Shown here one piece after another: positions 5,828 through 13,356 of a stretch of DNA of 14,797 nt; the stretch's first letter is position 1, and each line of letters starts with the position of its first letter. The notes beneath the pieces were generated by a model. It did not search any database and was not told where the DNA came from. It saw only the letters and a program-made list of their open reading frames with translations. This DNA is from DASQVO01 sp035640715 (lineage in GTDB: Bacteria > Actinomycetota > Actinomycetes > Streptosporangiales > Streptosporangiaceae), in the NCBI GenBank assembly GCA_035640715.1, contig DASQVO010000541.1:1-14797 (forward strand), in the 5' to 3' direction. Made by a program: the position numbers and the translations under genes.

Positions 5828-7968
5828 CCATGCCAGGCGAGCCGGTCGTGACCACGCTCGGCACCGCCACAGGCCAGCCGGACACCGCCGCAGGCCAGCC
5901 GGACACCGCCGCAGGTCAGCCGGACACCGCCACAGGCCAGCCGGACACCGCCGCAGGCCAGCCGGGCGCTATGGAAGCGGTCGCCAGGGTCGAGAACCTG
6001 TCCGTCACGTTCCGGCGGGGCGCGCTGAACATCCAGGCGGTCCGCGGTGTCAGCCTGGAGATCCGGCGCGGTGAGATCCTCGGCCTGGTCGGCGAGTCCG
6101 GGTCGGGCAAGAGCGTGCTCGGCATGTCGCTGCTGGGGCTGCTGCCCGCCGAGCCCCCGCCGGCCACGTCCGGCTCGGTCACTGTGTGCAGCCAGGACAT
6201 GCTGAACGGCTCCGCCGCGCTGCGCCGGGCCGTCCGCCGCCAGCATCTCGGCGCGGTGTTCCAGGACCCCATGACCTCGCTGAACCCGACGATGCGGGTC
6301 GGCCGCCAGGTCATCGAGGCGGCAGGGTCGGAAGAGGAGGCGGCCAGGCTGCTGCGCGCGGTGGGGATCCCGGACGCCGCGCGCCGGATGGCCAGCTTCC
6401 CGCATGAGCTGTCCGGCGGGCTGCGGCAGCGGGTAATGATCGCGATGGCGATCGCGGGCAGCCCGGCGCTGGTGGTCGCCGACGAGCCGACCACGGCGCT
6501 GGACGTGATGGTGCAGGCCCAGGTGCTCGCGCTGCTCCGCTCGCTGCGCGATGAGATCGGCTGCAGCTTCCTGATGATCACCCACGATCTCGGTGTCGCG
6601 GCGCAGGTCGCCGACCGGATCGCGGTGATGTACGCGGGCCGGCTCGCCGAGCTGGGCCCGGCCGCCACGGTGCTGCGCGAGGCCGCGCACCCCTACAGCG
6701 TGGCGCTCACCCGTTCCCGGCTGTCGCTGTCGTCCCAGCGCGGCCGGCCGCTGGCGACGCTACCCGGCGAGGTGCCCGACCCCGCCAGCCCGCTGCCGGG
6801 CTGCCCGTTCCAGCCCCGCTGCGCCCTGGCCAGGGACGAGTGCTCGGCGCGGCCGCCGGAGGCGGTGGAGGTCGCGCCCGGCCACCTGAGCGCCTGCATC
6901 CTGCCGCCCGCCGAGGTGATCGCTGCGCTCGGCCCCGCGCCGGCCGCTCCCGTGATCAATATGCCGAACGAGGCCGCGCGCGACGGCCACGCCAGCGGGG
7001 CCGGCACGACGGCAGAGCTTGGTGACCTGGGCGGTGCCGGTACCGGGGAGCCGGGCATGGCGGCGCGCGTGCACGGCGCCGGCAAGACGTTCCGGGTCAA
7101 AACCGGGCGCCACCGCGCCGACCTGCACGCGCTGCGCGACGTGAGCCTGCAGGTGGCCGAGGGCGAGTCGGTGGCGATCGTGGGGGAGAGCGGATCCGGG
7201 AAGTCGACGCTGCTCCGGGTCATCGCCGGGCTCGAACGCGCGGACCGGGGCAAGATCACGCTGGGTCCGGGCGCCGGCCCGCAGATGGTGTTCCAGGATG
7301 CCGGTGCGTCGCTGACCCCGTGGCTGACCGTGGGCACGCTGATCGGCGAACGGCTGCGGCACACCCGCCTCGGTGCCGCGCAGCGGCGGGAGCGCGTCGA
7401 AGAGGCCCTCACCCACGTCGGGCTGCCGGCGCACGTGGCCGGGGCCCGCGCCGCCCAGCTGTCGGGCGGCCAGCGGCAGCGCGTCGCGCTGGCCCGCGCG
7501 ACCGTGATCCCGCCCGAAGTCCTGCTCTGCGACGAGCCGACCAGCGCGCTCGACGTGTCGCTGGCCGCGGTCGTCCTCAACCTGGTGGCGAGGCTGCGCC
7601 GTGAGCTCGGCATGGCGGTGCTGTTCGTCACTCACGACCTGTCAGTGGCGCGGGTGGTGGCCGACCGCATCGCCGTCATGTACCTGGGCCGCATCGTCGA
7701 GCTCGGCCCGGCCGAGCAGATCGTCGCGCACCCGCAGCACCCGTACACCAAAGCGCTGGTGCGGGCGGTGCCGGACCTCGGTGTCGTGCCGTCGGCCCTG
7801 CCGGGCGAGCCGGCCAGCCCGATGAACCCGCCGCCGGGCTGTGCGTTCAGCCCCCGCTGCCCGGTCGCCGAAGCCACCTGCTCCGACCCGGACTTCCTGC
7901 CGCGGCTGATCAAGCCCCGCGGCGAGCATGACCGCACGGTCGCCTGTATCCACGCGGAGGCGATGTGA
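5824..7968 (+). CDS. Fused DppD-DppF-type ABC transporter ATPase
   Basis: Two ABC ATPase domains of the oligopeptide/dipeptide/nickel class in one chain of 714 residues. Domain 1 has Walker A GESGSGKS (90-97), signature LSGGLRQ (from 196) and Walker B ending ADEP (D220, E221). Domain 2 has Walker A GESGSGKS (454-461), signature LSGGQRQ (from 546) and Walker B ending CDEP (D570, E571). Each domain ends with the Cys-containing oligopeptide-ABC tail (PGCPFQPRC and PGCAFSPRC). It would power the two downstream permeases. The ATG at 5824 overlaps the ureohydrolase stop as ATGA, with GGAG six bases upstream (5814-5817). Residues 13-48 are a repeated AGQPDTA heptapeptide encoded by a 21-bp tandem repeat. 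An ATG at 5971, after the repeat, lacks a ribosome-binding site and is less likely. The fusion is unusual only in that DppD and DppF are often separate genes. Confidence 0.92.
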   Translation: MTMPGEPVVTTLGTATGQPDTAAGQPDTAAGQPDTATGQPDTAAGQPGAMEAVARVENLSVTFRRGALNIQAVRGVSLEIRRGEILGLVGESGSGKSVLGMSLLGLLPAEPPPATSGSVTVCSQDMLNGSAALRRAVRRQHLGAVFQDPMTSLNPTMRVGRQVIEAAGSEEEAARLLRAVGIPDAARRMASFPHELSGGLRQRVMIAMAIAGSPALVVADEPTTALDVMVQAQVLALLRSLRDEIGCSFLMITHDLGVAAQVADRIAVMYAGRLAELGPAATVLREAAHPYSVALTRSRLSLSSQRGRPLATLPGEVPDPASPLPGCPFQPRCALARDECSARPPEAVEVAPGHLSACILPPAEVIAALGPAPAAPVINMPNEAARDGHASGAGTTAELGDLGGAGTGEPGMAARVHGAGKTFRVKTGRHRADLHALRDVSLQVAEGESVAIVGESGSGKSTLLRVIAGLERADRGKITLGPGAGPQMVFQDAGASLTPWLTVGTLIGERLRHTRLGAAQRRERVEEALTHVGLPAHVAGARAAQLSGGQRQRVALARATVIPPEVLLCDEPTSALDVSLAAVVLNLVARLRRELGMAVLFVTHDLSVARVVADRIAVMYLGRIVELGPAEQIVAHPQHPYTKALVRAVPDLGVVPSALPGEPASPMNPPPGCAFSPRCPVAEATCSDPDFLPRLIKPRGEHDRTVACIHAEAM
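5860..5964 (+). repeat. Five tandem 21-bp repeats within the ABC ATPase gene
   Basis: Five consecutive copies of a 21-base unit (type GACACCGCCGCAGGCCAGCC plus G) start at 5860, 5881, 5902, 5923 and 5944. Only scattered single-base differences separate them: G for A at unit 1 position 2, A for G in CACAGG of units 1 and 4, and T for C in unit 3. In frame they encode (D/G)TAAGQP-type heptapeptides in front of the first ABC domain. The period is a multiple of three, so copy-number change would keep the frame. Confidence 0.92.
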
Positions 7969-7969
7969 C

Positions 7970-8857
7970 ATGGCGGTAGCCGAGCCCCCACCCACCTCCC
8001 CTTCCCCCTTCATTGCCGCGATACCGCGCGCCCGCCGGGGACGGCCAGTGATCCTGCGCGCTCGCAGCCGACTGGACATCGCGGCGGCGGGGCTGCTCGT
8101 GGTGGTCACGCTGATCGCGCTGCTGGCGCCGGTCCTGTCGCCACACAACCCGATCGAGCCGGTGGGCATGCCCGCGCAACCACCCGGTTCGGGCGGGTTC
8201 CTCCTCGGCACGGACAGCATCGGCCGGGACATCTTGAGCCGGGTGCTGTACGGCTGGCGGGAGAGCTGGTTCGCCGCGCTCGCCGTCATCGCCTCCGGCC
8301 TGCTGATCGGTGGCCTTATCGGCCTGGCGGCCGGCACGCTCGGGGGGGTCATCGACACGGTCCTGATGCGGCTGACCGACGGCTTCCTCGCGCTCCCGGC
8401 TCCGGTGGTCGCCATCGCTCTCGTGGCCGCGCTCGGCGCCGGTTTCGTGCACACGCTGATCGCGGTCGCCGTCGTATGGTGGCCGTTCTACGCCCGGATC
8501 GTGCGCGGTGAGATCCGCACTCTGGCCGCGCGCCCGCACGTGGAGGCCGCCCGGCTGGCCGGGGCCGGCCGGCTGCGGATCGCCGTGCGCCACCTGTTGC
8601 CCGGCGCTATCCCGGCCGCCGTGATCACCGCCAGCCTCGACGTGGGGAACCTCGTGCTGACGCTCGCGGCCCTGTCCTTCCTGGGCCTGGGCCAGCCCCA
8701 GCCAGCGCCCGAACTGGGCGCCGACGCCGCCCGCAACCTGCCCTACCTGCTCCAGCAGTGGTGGATTCCGGTGATGCCGGGCCTCGCCGTGCTGTTGCTC
8801 GCCCTGGCCGGCAACCTGGCCGGCGACGGCGTGCGGAACCTGCTGGGCGACCGGTGA
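7970..8857 (+). CDS. ABC transporter permease, DppC-like
   Basis: Inner-membrane subunit of an Opp/Dpp/Nik-type importer, 295 residues. A first membrane segment (about 35-57, LDIAAAGLLVVVTLIALLAP) precedes the hallmark LGTDSIGRDILSRVLYG of DppC proteins. Further hydrophobic segments follow, and the EAA loop starting HVEAARLAGAGRLR (about 190) contacts the ATPase. The ATG at 7970 is one base after the ATPase stop and has GGAGG nine bases upstream (7956-7960). An earlier in-frame start at 7928 lies inside the ATPase gene and is not needed. The DppC-like subunit comes before the DppB-like one, the reverse of the common order. Substrate is not readable from the permease. Confidence 0.9.
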   Translation: MAVAEPPPTSPSPFIAAIPRARRGRPVILRARSRLDIAAAGLLVVVTLIALLAPVLSPHNPIEPVGMPAQPPGSGGFLLGTDSIGRDILSRVLYGWRESWFAALAVIASGLLIGGLIGLAAGTLGGVIDTVLMRLTDGFLALPAPVVAIALVAALGAGFVHTLIAVAVVWWPFYARIVRGEIRTLAARPHVEAARLAGAGRLRIAVRHLLPGAIPAAVITASLDVGNLVLTLAALSFLGLGQPQPAPELGADAARNLPYLLQQWWIPVMPGLAVLLLALAGNLAGDGVRNLLGDR

Positions 8858-8867
8858 GGAGGAACGC

Positions 8868-9863
8868 GTGATCCAGCTCATCGCCAAGCGGGCCGCCGCG
8901 GCCGCTGTCATCGTCCTGGTCTTGACCGCCGTCATGTTCCTGCTGCAGAAGATCTCCCCGGTCGACCCGGTGCACGCCATGCTCGGGCCGTCTGCCTCCT
9001 CAGCCGCGATTGCCGCCGAGACCCGGCGGCTCGGCCTGGACCACCCGTTCCTGGACCAGTTCGTCAGCTACCTGAATGGCCTGCTGCACGGGAACCTCGG
9101 GATGTCCTACCGGACGCGCCGGCCCGTCAGCACCGACCTCGGCTCGTTCCTGCCCGCCACCGCGGAGCTGAGCGTCTACGCGCTGATCTTCGCGCTGATC
9201 CTGGCGGCGATCCTCGCGATCGCCAGCACGCTGCGCTGGCCGGGCGCCAGTGTGTTCCGGTTCCTGCTCATCGGGGGGGCCTCCGCGCCCGCCTTCCTGC
9301 TGGCGATCGTCGGCATCCTGATCTTCTACTCCAAGCTCGGCTGGCTGCCGGCCACCGGCCGGACCAGCATCGCGAACGCGCCCGCCGGGCCGACCGGATT
9401 CCTCACCATCGACGGGCTGCTGCATGGCGAGCCGTCGGTCACCCTGGACGCGCTGCGCCACCTGCTGATGCCCGCGCTGGCCATCGCCGCCGTGCCCGCG
9501 GTCTCCATCGGCCGGGTGCTCCGCTCCAGCCTGATCGGCCAAATGGGCAGCGATTACGTCCGCACCGCACGAGCCAAGGGGCTTACCGAACGGAAGGTGG
9601 TGCTCGGTCACGTCCTGCGCAACAGCATCAACGCGGCGCTGTCCATGACTGGCCTGCAGGTCGGCCTCATGTTCTCCGGCGTCGTCGTCATCGAGGAGAT
9701 ATTCGGCTGGCCCGGCATCGGCCAGTACATGGCGCAGTCCATCCCGGCCGCCGACTTCCCCGCCATATCCGGCGTGACTCTCCTGCTAGGCGTCGGATAC
9801 GTCGCGGTCAACACGATCGTGGACATCCTGCAGGCCGTCGCGGATCCGAGGATCAATGCCTGA
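8868..9863 (+). CDS. ABC transporter permease, DppB-like
   Basis: Partner permease of 331 residues. The start (IAKRAAAAAVIVLVLTAVMF) is the first membrane segment. The stretch LGLDHPFLDQFVSYLNGLLH, followed by GNLGMSYRTRRPV, is the typical DppB periplasmic region, and the EAA loop DYVRTARAKGLTERK lies near 228. The GTG start at 8868 has a strong GAGGAGGAA (8856-8864) immediately upstream, overlapping the previous stop region. It overlaps the second ureohydrolase by eight bases. With the DppC-like subunit it forms the membrane channel of the importer. Confidence 0.9.
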   Translation: MIQLIAKRAAAAAVIVLVLTAVMFLLQKISPVDPVHAMLGPSASSAAIAAETRRLGLDHPFLDQFVSYLNGLLHGNLGMSYRTRRPVSTDLGSFLPATAELSVYALIFALILAAILAIASTLRWPGASVFRFLLIGGASAPAFLLAIVGILIFYSKLGWLPATGRTSIANAPAGPTGFLTIDGLLHGEPSVTLDALRHLLMPALAIAAVPAVSIGRVLRSSLIGQMGSDYVRTARAKGLTERKVVLGHVLRNSINAALSMTGLQVGLMFSGVVVIEEIFGWPGIGQYMAQSIPAADFPAISGVTLLLGVGYVAVNTIVDILQAVADPRINA

Positions 9864-10959
9864 CAACGCCCCGCCAGCATCCTCCGCAGAGCCGGCGCCG
9901 GACCGCGCGCCGGGACCGGTCACGGTGAGCCGGGCGAGTGACTACGGCTGGAGCGGGATCCAGACCTTCGCGAAACTGCCGCTCTGCCTGACCCCGGCCG
10001 ACCTGCGCGCCGGGAACATCGACGTGGCCATCGGCGGGGCGCCCTGGGAGGGCACCGCCACCGGCCGCACCGGCACCCACCTCGGCCCGCGCGCCATCAG
10101 GAACTGCGACTACCTGGCCAGGGAGGCCCGGCCGCACCTCGGTGTCCGGGTCGACCCGTTCGCACATCTCAACGTGGCCGACTACGGCGACGCCGACGTG
10201 CTGATCGGCAACACCGACGGGACCTACGCCAACATCAGGTCGTTCGTCGCGGAAATCCTCGACGGCGGCGCGATACCGATCATCCTCGGCGGCGACCATG
10301 GCATCACCTGGCCGTCGGCGACCGCGGTGGCGGACGTCTACGGGTACGGCAACGTCGGGATCGTGCACTTTGACGCGCACGCCGACACCGCCCCGGACAT
10401 GCGCGGGACCCTGGCCGGGCACGGCACGCCGATGCGGCGGCTGATCGAGAGCGGCGCGGTGCCCGGCCGGAACTTCGTCCAGGTCGGGCTGCGCGGCTAC
10501 TGGCCGAACGAGGACATTCTCGGCTGGATGGAAGAGCAGAAGATGCGCACCCACTTCATGGCCGAGATCCACGCCGACGGCTTCGACACCGTCCTGGCGC
10601 GCGCCCTGGAGGAGGCGCTCGATACCGCGGATCACCTCTACATCTCCATGGACGTCGATTGCGCCGACCCGGCGTTCACGCCGGGCACGGGCACGCCGGA
10701 GCCGGGCGGCCTGACCAGCGGGGAGCTGCTGCGAGCCGTGCGGCGGCTGGCCGCCGAGGTCGGGGCCGTCGGAATGGACGTCGTCGAGGTCAGCCCGCCC
10801 TACGACTCCGGCAACAACATCACCGCGCTGTTCGCCAACCGCTGTGTCATGGAGGCACTCACCGGGACGGCCATGCGCCGCCTCGGCCTGACCCAGCCCG
10901 ACTACGCAGATCCCCGCGCCCTGGGAAGAAATGGTGCGCTCGGAGGAAACCATGCCTAG
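9856..10959 (+). CDS. Second ureohydrolase (agmatinase/arginase family)
   Basis: Binuclear-metal ureohydrolase of 367 residues, clearly different from the first one in the operon. Metal ligands are complete: GGDHG (H148), HFDAHADT (D173, H175, D177) and SMDVDCADPAF (D266, D268), followed by PGTGTPEPGG at 276-285. It has the canonical DAHAD motif where the first enzyme has DRHVD, and lacks the long pre-core extension. The first 25 residues are Pro/Ala-rich and probably disordered. The ATG at 9856 overlaps the permease stop by eight bases, with GAGG four bases upstream (9848-9851). Possible roles are a separate guanidino substrate (agmatine, guanidinobutyrate, guanidinoacetate) or a partner subunit in a mixed ureohydrolase, as described for bacterial metformin hydrolase. 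The family call is firm; the substrate is open. Confidence 0.88.
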   Translation: MPDNAPPASSAEPAPDRAPGPVTVSRASDYGWSGIQTFAKLPLCLTPADLRAGNIDVAIGGAPWEGTATGRTGTHLGPRAIRNCDYLAREARPHLGVRVDPFAHLNVADYGDADVLIGNTDGTYANIRSFVAEILDGGAIPIILGGDHGITWPSATAVADVYGYGNVGIVHFDAHADTAPDMRGTLAGHGTPMRRLIESGAVPGRNFVQVGLRGYWPNEDILGWMEEQKMRTHFMAEIHADGFDTVLARALEEALDTADHLYISMDVDCADPAFTPGTGTPEPGGLTSGELLRAVRRLAAEVGAVGMDVVEVSPPYDSGNNITALFANRCVMEALTGTAMRRLGLTQPDYADPRALGRNGALGGNHA

Positions 10960-11713
10960 GCAGCCGCTGTTCGTGGGCGAGGTCGCCCTGATCGTCGTGG
11001 ACATCCAGCGCGCCTTCATGAGCGAGCCGGAGGGGCGCGGCGCTGCCTGGACTGAGGAGCGAGGAACGAGCGGGAGACAGAGCACGAGCGACGAGGGAAG
11101 GCGGCGCCTCAAAGCGGCCCGGAAGCGAGCGGGAGATAGGGCGCTGCCCGGCCAGCAGTCCGGGATCCCGCACATGGACGGCGCGGCGGAGCGGATCGCG
11201 CGGGCCGAGGAACTCGTGGCCGCCGCCCGGGCGGCGAAGATCCCAGTGATCTTCTTCCAGGAGGCGCACCGGCGCTCCGGTGTCGACTTCGGGCGGGAAC
11301 TTGACGGCGCGGAGGGCGTGCACTGCCTCGAGGGCGACGAGGCCACCGAGCTGTGGCCGACGCTGCGCCCGATCGACGGCGAGTACCACATCGTCAAGCG
11401 CAGGTACTCGGGGTTCATCGGCACCGAGTTCGAGCTGCTGCTGAAGGGCCTGGGCATCTCCACGCTCGTGCTCATCGGCGGTCTCACCGACGTCTGTGTG
11501 CACTACACCTTCGCCGACGCTCACCAGCGCGACTTCTACGTCCGGGTGGTGGAGGACTGCGTCGGCGGGTCGAGCGAGGCGCGCCACCTCGCCTCCCTGG
11601 ACGCCATGGAATACCTCCAGGCCGGGGCACGGCGCAGCACCAGGGAGATCCTCGACGCGTTTGCGGCGCTCGCCGCCGGGCCCGGGGTCACCGTGCCAGG
11701 AGCCACCCGATGA
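10952..11713 (+). CDS. Isochorismatase-like cysteine hydrolase with internal insertion
   Basis: Cysteine amidohydrolase of the isochorismatase-like superfamily, 253 residues. The catalytic triad is visible: Asp17 in LIVVDIQRAF, Lys149 in VKRRYSGF and Cys182 in GGLTDVCVHYTFADA. Relatives include biuret hydrolase, guanylurea hydrolase, N-carbamoylsarcosine amidase and nicotinamidase, so it plausibly removes ammonia or a carbamoyl/urea group from an intermediate of this pathway. The ATG at 10952 overlaps the ureohydrolase stop by eight bases and has GGAGGAAA (10942-10949); an ATG at 10931 lies ahead of that site and is rejected. Residues about 25-66 form an Arg/Glu/Gly/Ser-rich insertion between the first strand and the SGIPHM segment, where relatives I recall have only a few residues. 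Whether the insertion disturbs activity is unknown. Confidence 0.85.
   Translation: MPRQPLFVGEVALIVVDIQRAFMSEPEGRGAAWTEERGTSGRQSTSDEGRRRLKAARKRAGDRALPGQQSGIPHMDGAAERIARAEELVAAARAAKIPVIFFQEAHRRSGVDFGRELDGAEGVHCLEGDEATELWPTLRPIDGEYHIVKRRYSGFIGTEFELLLKGLGISTLVLIGGLTDVCVHYTFADAHQRDFYVRVVEDCVGGSSEARHLASLDAMEYLQAGARRSTREILDAFAALAAGPGVTVPGATR
11024..11149 (+). repeat. Purine-rich inserted segment in the cysteine hydrolase gene
   Basis: This stretch is strongly purine-biased compared with the flanking coding DNA. It contains CGAGCGGGAGACAG (11067-11080) and its near copy CGAGCGGGAGATAG (11126-11139), and the nonamer GGCGCTGCC occurs at 11039-11047 and 11140-11148. The nonamers are 101 bases apart and in different reading frames, so they are not a simple in-frame target duplication. 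It encodes the low-complexity residues about 25-66. The origin is unknown; a small mobile or repeat-expansion element is a guess. Confidence 0.55.
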
Positions 11714-13326
11714 CCCCCTACCTGCCTCTCCGGCGCCCTTCACTGTGCCGTCGCAGGCGCTCCGCCGCCGGAGCCGCACTCGCCACCGTCCTGGCGCTGG
11801 CCGGCTGCGGTTCGGCGGCAGGCAGCGCCGTCACCGTGAGCAAGCCCACCGGCCGCGTGCTGAACCTGAGCTTCCTCCAGGACCCCGGCTCCGGCGCGAC
11901 CGACCCCGATATCTACTACGCCGGCCAGGGCATCATCCTGCAGGACAACATCTACCAGGGGCTGCTCCAGTACAAGCCGGGTACCGCCACGCCCACCATC
12001 GTCCCGGACCTCGCGACGAGCTGGACCGTGTCGAAGAACGACACCGTCTACACGTTCAAGTTGCACCATGGCGTCCTGTTCCACGACGGGACGCCGTTCA
12101 CCTCGGCGGCGGTGGAGCCCTCGTTCAAGCGGCGGCTGGCCGTCGGCCAGGGACCCGCCTACATGGTGGAGGGCGCGTCCGTGACGACGCAGGGGCCCTA
12201 CCAGGTGACGATCACTCTCAAGAGCCCGAACCCCAACTTCCCCGCCTACCTCGCCTCCGCGTACGGGCCGCGGATGATGAGCCCCACCGGCCTGGCGGCC
12301 CACGCGGGCAGTGACAACGACCAGACCTACCTGCGTACCCACGACCTCGGGACCGGGCCCTACGAGCTGACCGAGGCCAACGTGGGATCGATGTACCAGA
12401 TGAAGGCGTTTCCCCGGTACTGGGGGCCGAAGCCGTACTTCACCACCGTGAACTTGCCGGTGATCGACGACTCCGCGTCCCAGCAGATCGAGTTCAACAA
12501 GGGCGGGCTCGCGGCCATCTTGCATGATCTGCCCGAGCCCGCGGTGAGGTCCTACCTAGCCGATAAGGCGGTCAGCAGCTACTCGCTGCCGACCCTGGAG
12601 TCCCAGTACTTCTACGTCAACCCGGACGCCGGCTTCCTCACCACCGCCGCGCACCGGATAGCGTTGCTCGAGGCGATCAACGTCAGGCAGATCTACGACG
12701 AAGGCTTCACCGGCCGCGCCACCATCGCCGACCAGGCCTATCCGGCGCACATGATGTCACCGGGCAAGGCCGTGCAGGACATCCCCTACCGGACGGGCCC
12801 GCTGTCGGCCCTGGCGAAGTCGCTCCCGGCCAATGAGCGGTCGATCACGATCGGGTATGACTCGTCCTCGCCGGACGGCCAGCTCATCGCGAACATTGTC
12901 GCCGCGCAGCTCGATCAGGCCGGGCTGAGCGCCCAGGTCGATTCCTACACGACCGCGCAGATCTATGGCTGGGCACCGCCCGCCCCGACCGCCGCGGGCG
13001 CGCCGGATGTGCTGATCGACAGCGGCTGGCCGGACGCCGCGCCGCCGTACATGTGGGCGCACATCAGCTTCGACCCCAACGGCGGGCTGAACTACCTGCA
13101 CTGCTCCACGCCGCAGATCAGCAAGCTCATCCAGCAGGGCCAGCCGACGGGCAGCCTGGCGACGTTCTCCACGCTCGGGGAGCTATCCGTGCAGACCGGC
13201 TGCTGGTACAACCTGGTGAACCAGAATGACTTCATGGTCGCCCAGCCGTGGCTGAAGGGAGTCGCGCAAGCCCACGTCGTTACCTACCCCTACTCCCTCG
13301 ACCTGGCCGACCTCTACGTTGGCTGA
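11710..13326 (+). CDS. ABC transporter substrate-binding lipoprotein (SBP_bac_5)
   Basis: Extracellular solute-binding protein of the peptide/nickel family, 538 residues. The N-terminus is basic (RRRR at 14-17), then a hydrophobic stretch and the lipobox LAGC with Cys33 as the lipidated residue, so it should be anchored on the outer face of the membrane. Family features include VPDLATSWTVSKNDTVYTFK, GVLFHDGTPFTSAAVEPSFK, the GTGPYEL segment and LLEAINVRQIY. The ATG at 11710 overlaps the cysteine hydrolase stop as ATGA, with AGGAG seven bases upstream (11698-11702). It would deliver ligand to the two permeases and the fused ATPase of the same operon. The family covers peptides, nickel complexes, opines and guanidino compounds, so the ligand is not fixed by sequence. 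It is the last gene of the operon; the next gene is convergent. Confidence 0.9.
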   Translation: MTPYLPLRRPSLCRRRRSAAGAALATVLALAGCGSAAGSAVTVSKPTGRVLNLSFLQDPGSGATDPDIYYAGQGIILQDNIYQGLLQYKPGTATPTIVPDLATSWTVSKNDTVYTFKLHHGVLFHDGTPFTSAAVEPSFKRRLAVGQGPAYMVEGASVTTQGPYQVTITLKSPNPNFPAYLASAYGPRMMSPTGLAAHAGSDNDQTYLRTHDLGTGPYELTEANVGSMYQMKAFPRYWGPKPYFTTVNLPVIDDSASQQIEFNKGGLAAILHDLPEPAVRSYLADKAVSSYSLPTLESQYFYVNPDAGFLTTAAHRIALLEAINVRQIYDEGFTGRATIADQAYPAHMMSPGKAVQDIPYRTGPLSALAKSLPANERSITIGYDSSSPDGQLIANIVAAQLDQAGLSAQVDSYTTAQIYGWAPPAPTAAGAPDVLIDSGWPDAAPPYMWAHISFDPNGGLNYLHCSTPQISKLIQQGQPTGSLATFSTLGELSVQTGCWYNLVNQNDFMVAQPWLKGVAQAHVVTYPYSLDLADLYVG

Positions 13327-13336
13327 GAGGATAAGC

Positions 13337-13351
13337 AGCTGGCCGCCAGCT
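13337..13351. terminator. Small hairpin between convergent genes
   Basis: AGCTGG (13337-13342) and CCAGCT (13346-13351) pair around CCG, in the 30-base gap between the stops of the lipoprotein and methyltransferase genes. There is no T-tract on either strand, so it can only be called a possible bidirectional terminator. Confidence 0.35.
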
Positions 13352-13356
13352 AGCCG

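Noticed and set aside
5860..5964. CRISPR array
   Set aside because: The 21-base units are directly adjacent with no spacers and lie in frame inside the ABC ATPase gene.
5236..6690. Long open frame on the minus strand across the ureohydrolase/ABC ATPase junction
   Set aside because: It is a high-GC shadow of two clear genes, with composition-driven Arg/His/Gly sequence and a repeat that mirrors the 21-bp units.
9853..11487. Long minus-strand open frame opposite the second ureohydrolase and cysteine hydrolase
   Set aside because: No recognisable domain; it is antisense to two genes with complete catalytic motifs and good ribosome-binding sites.
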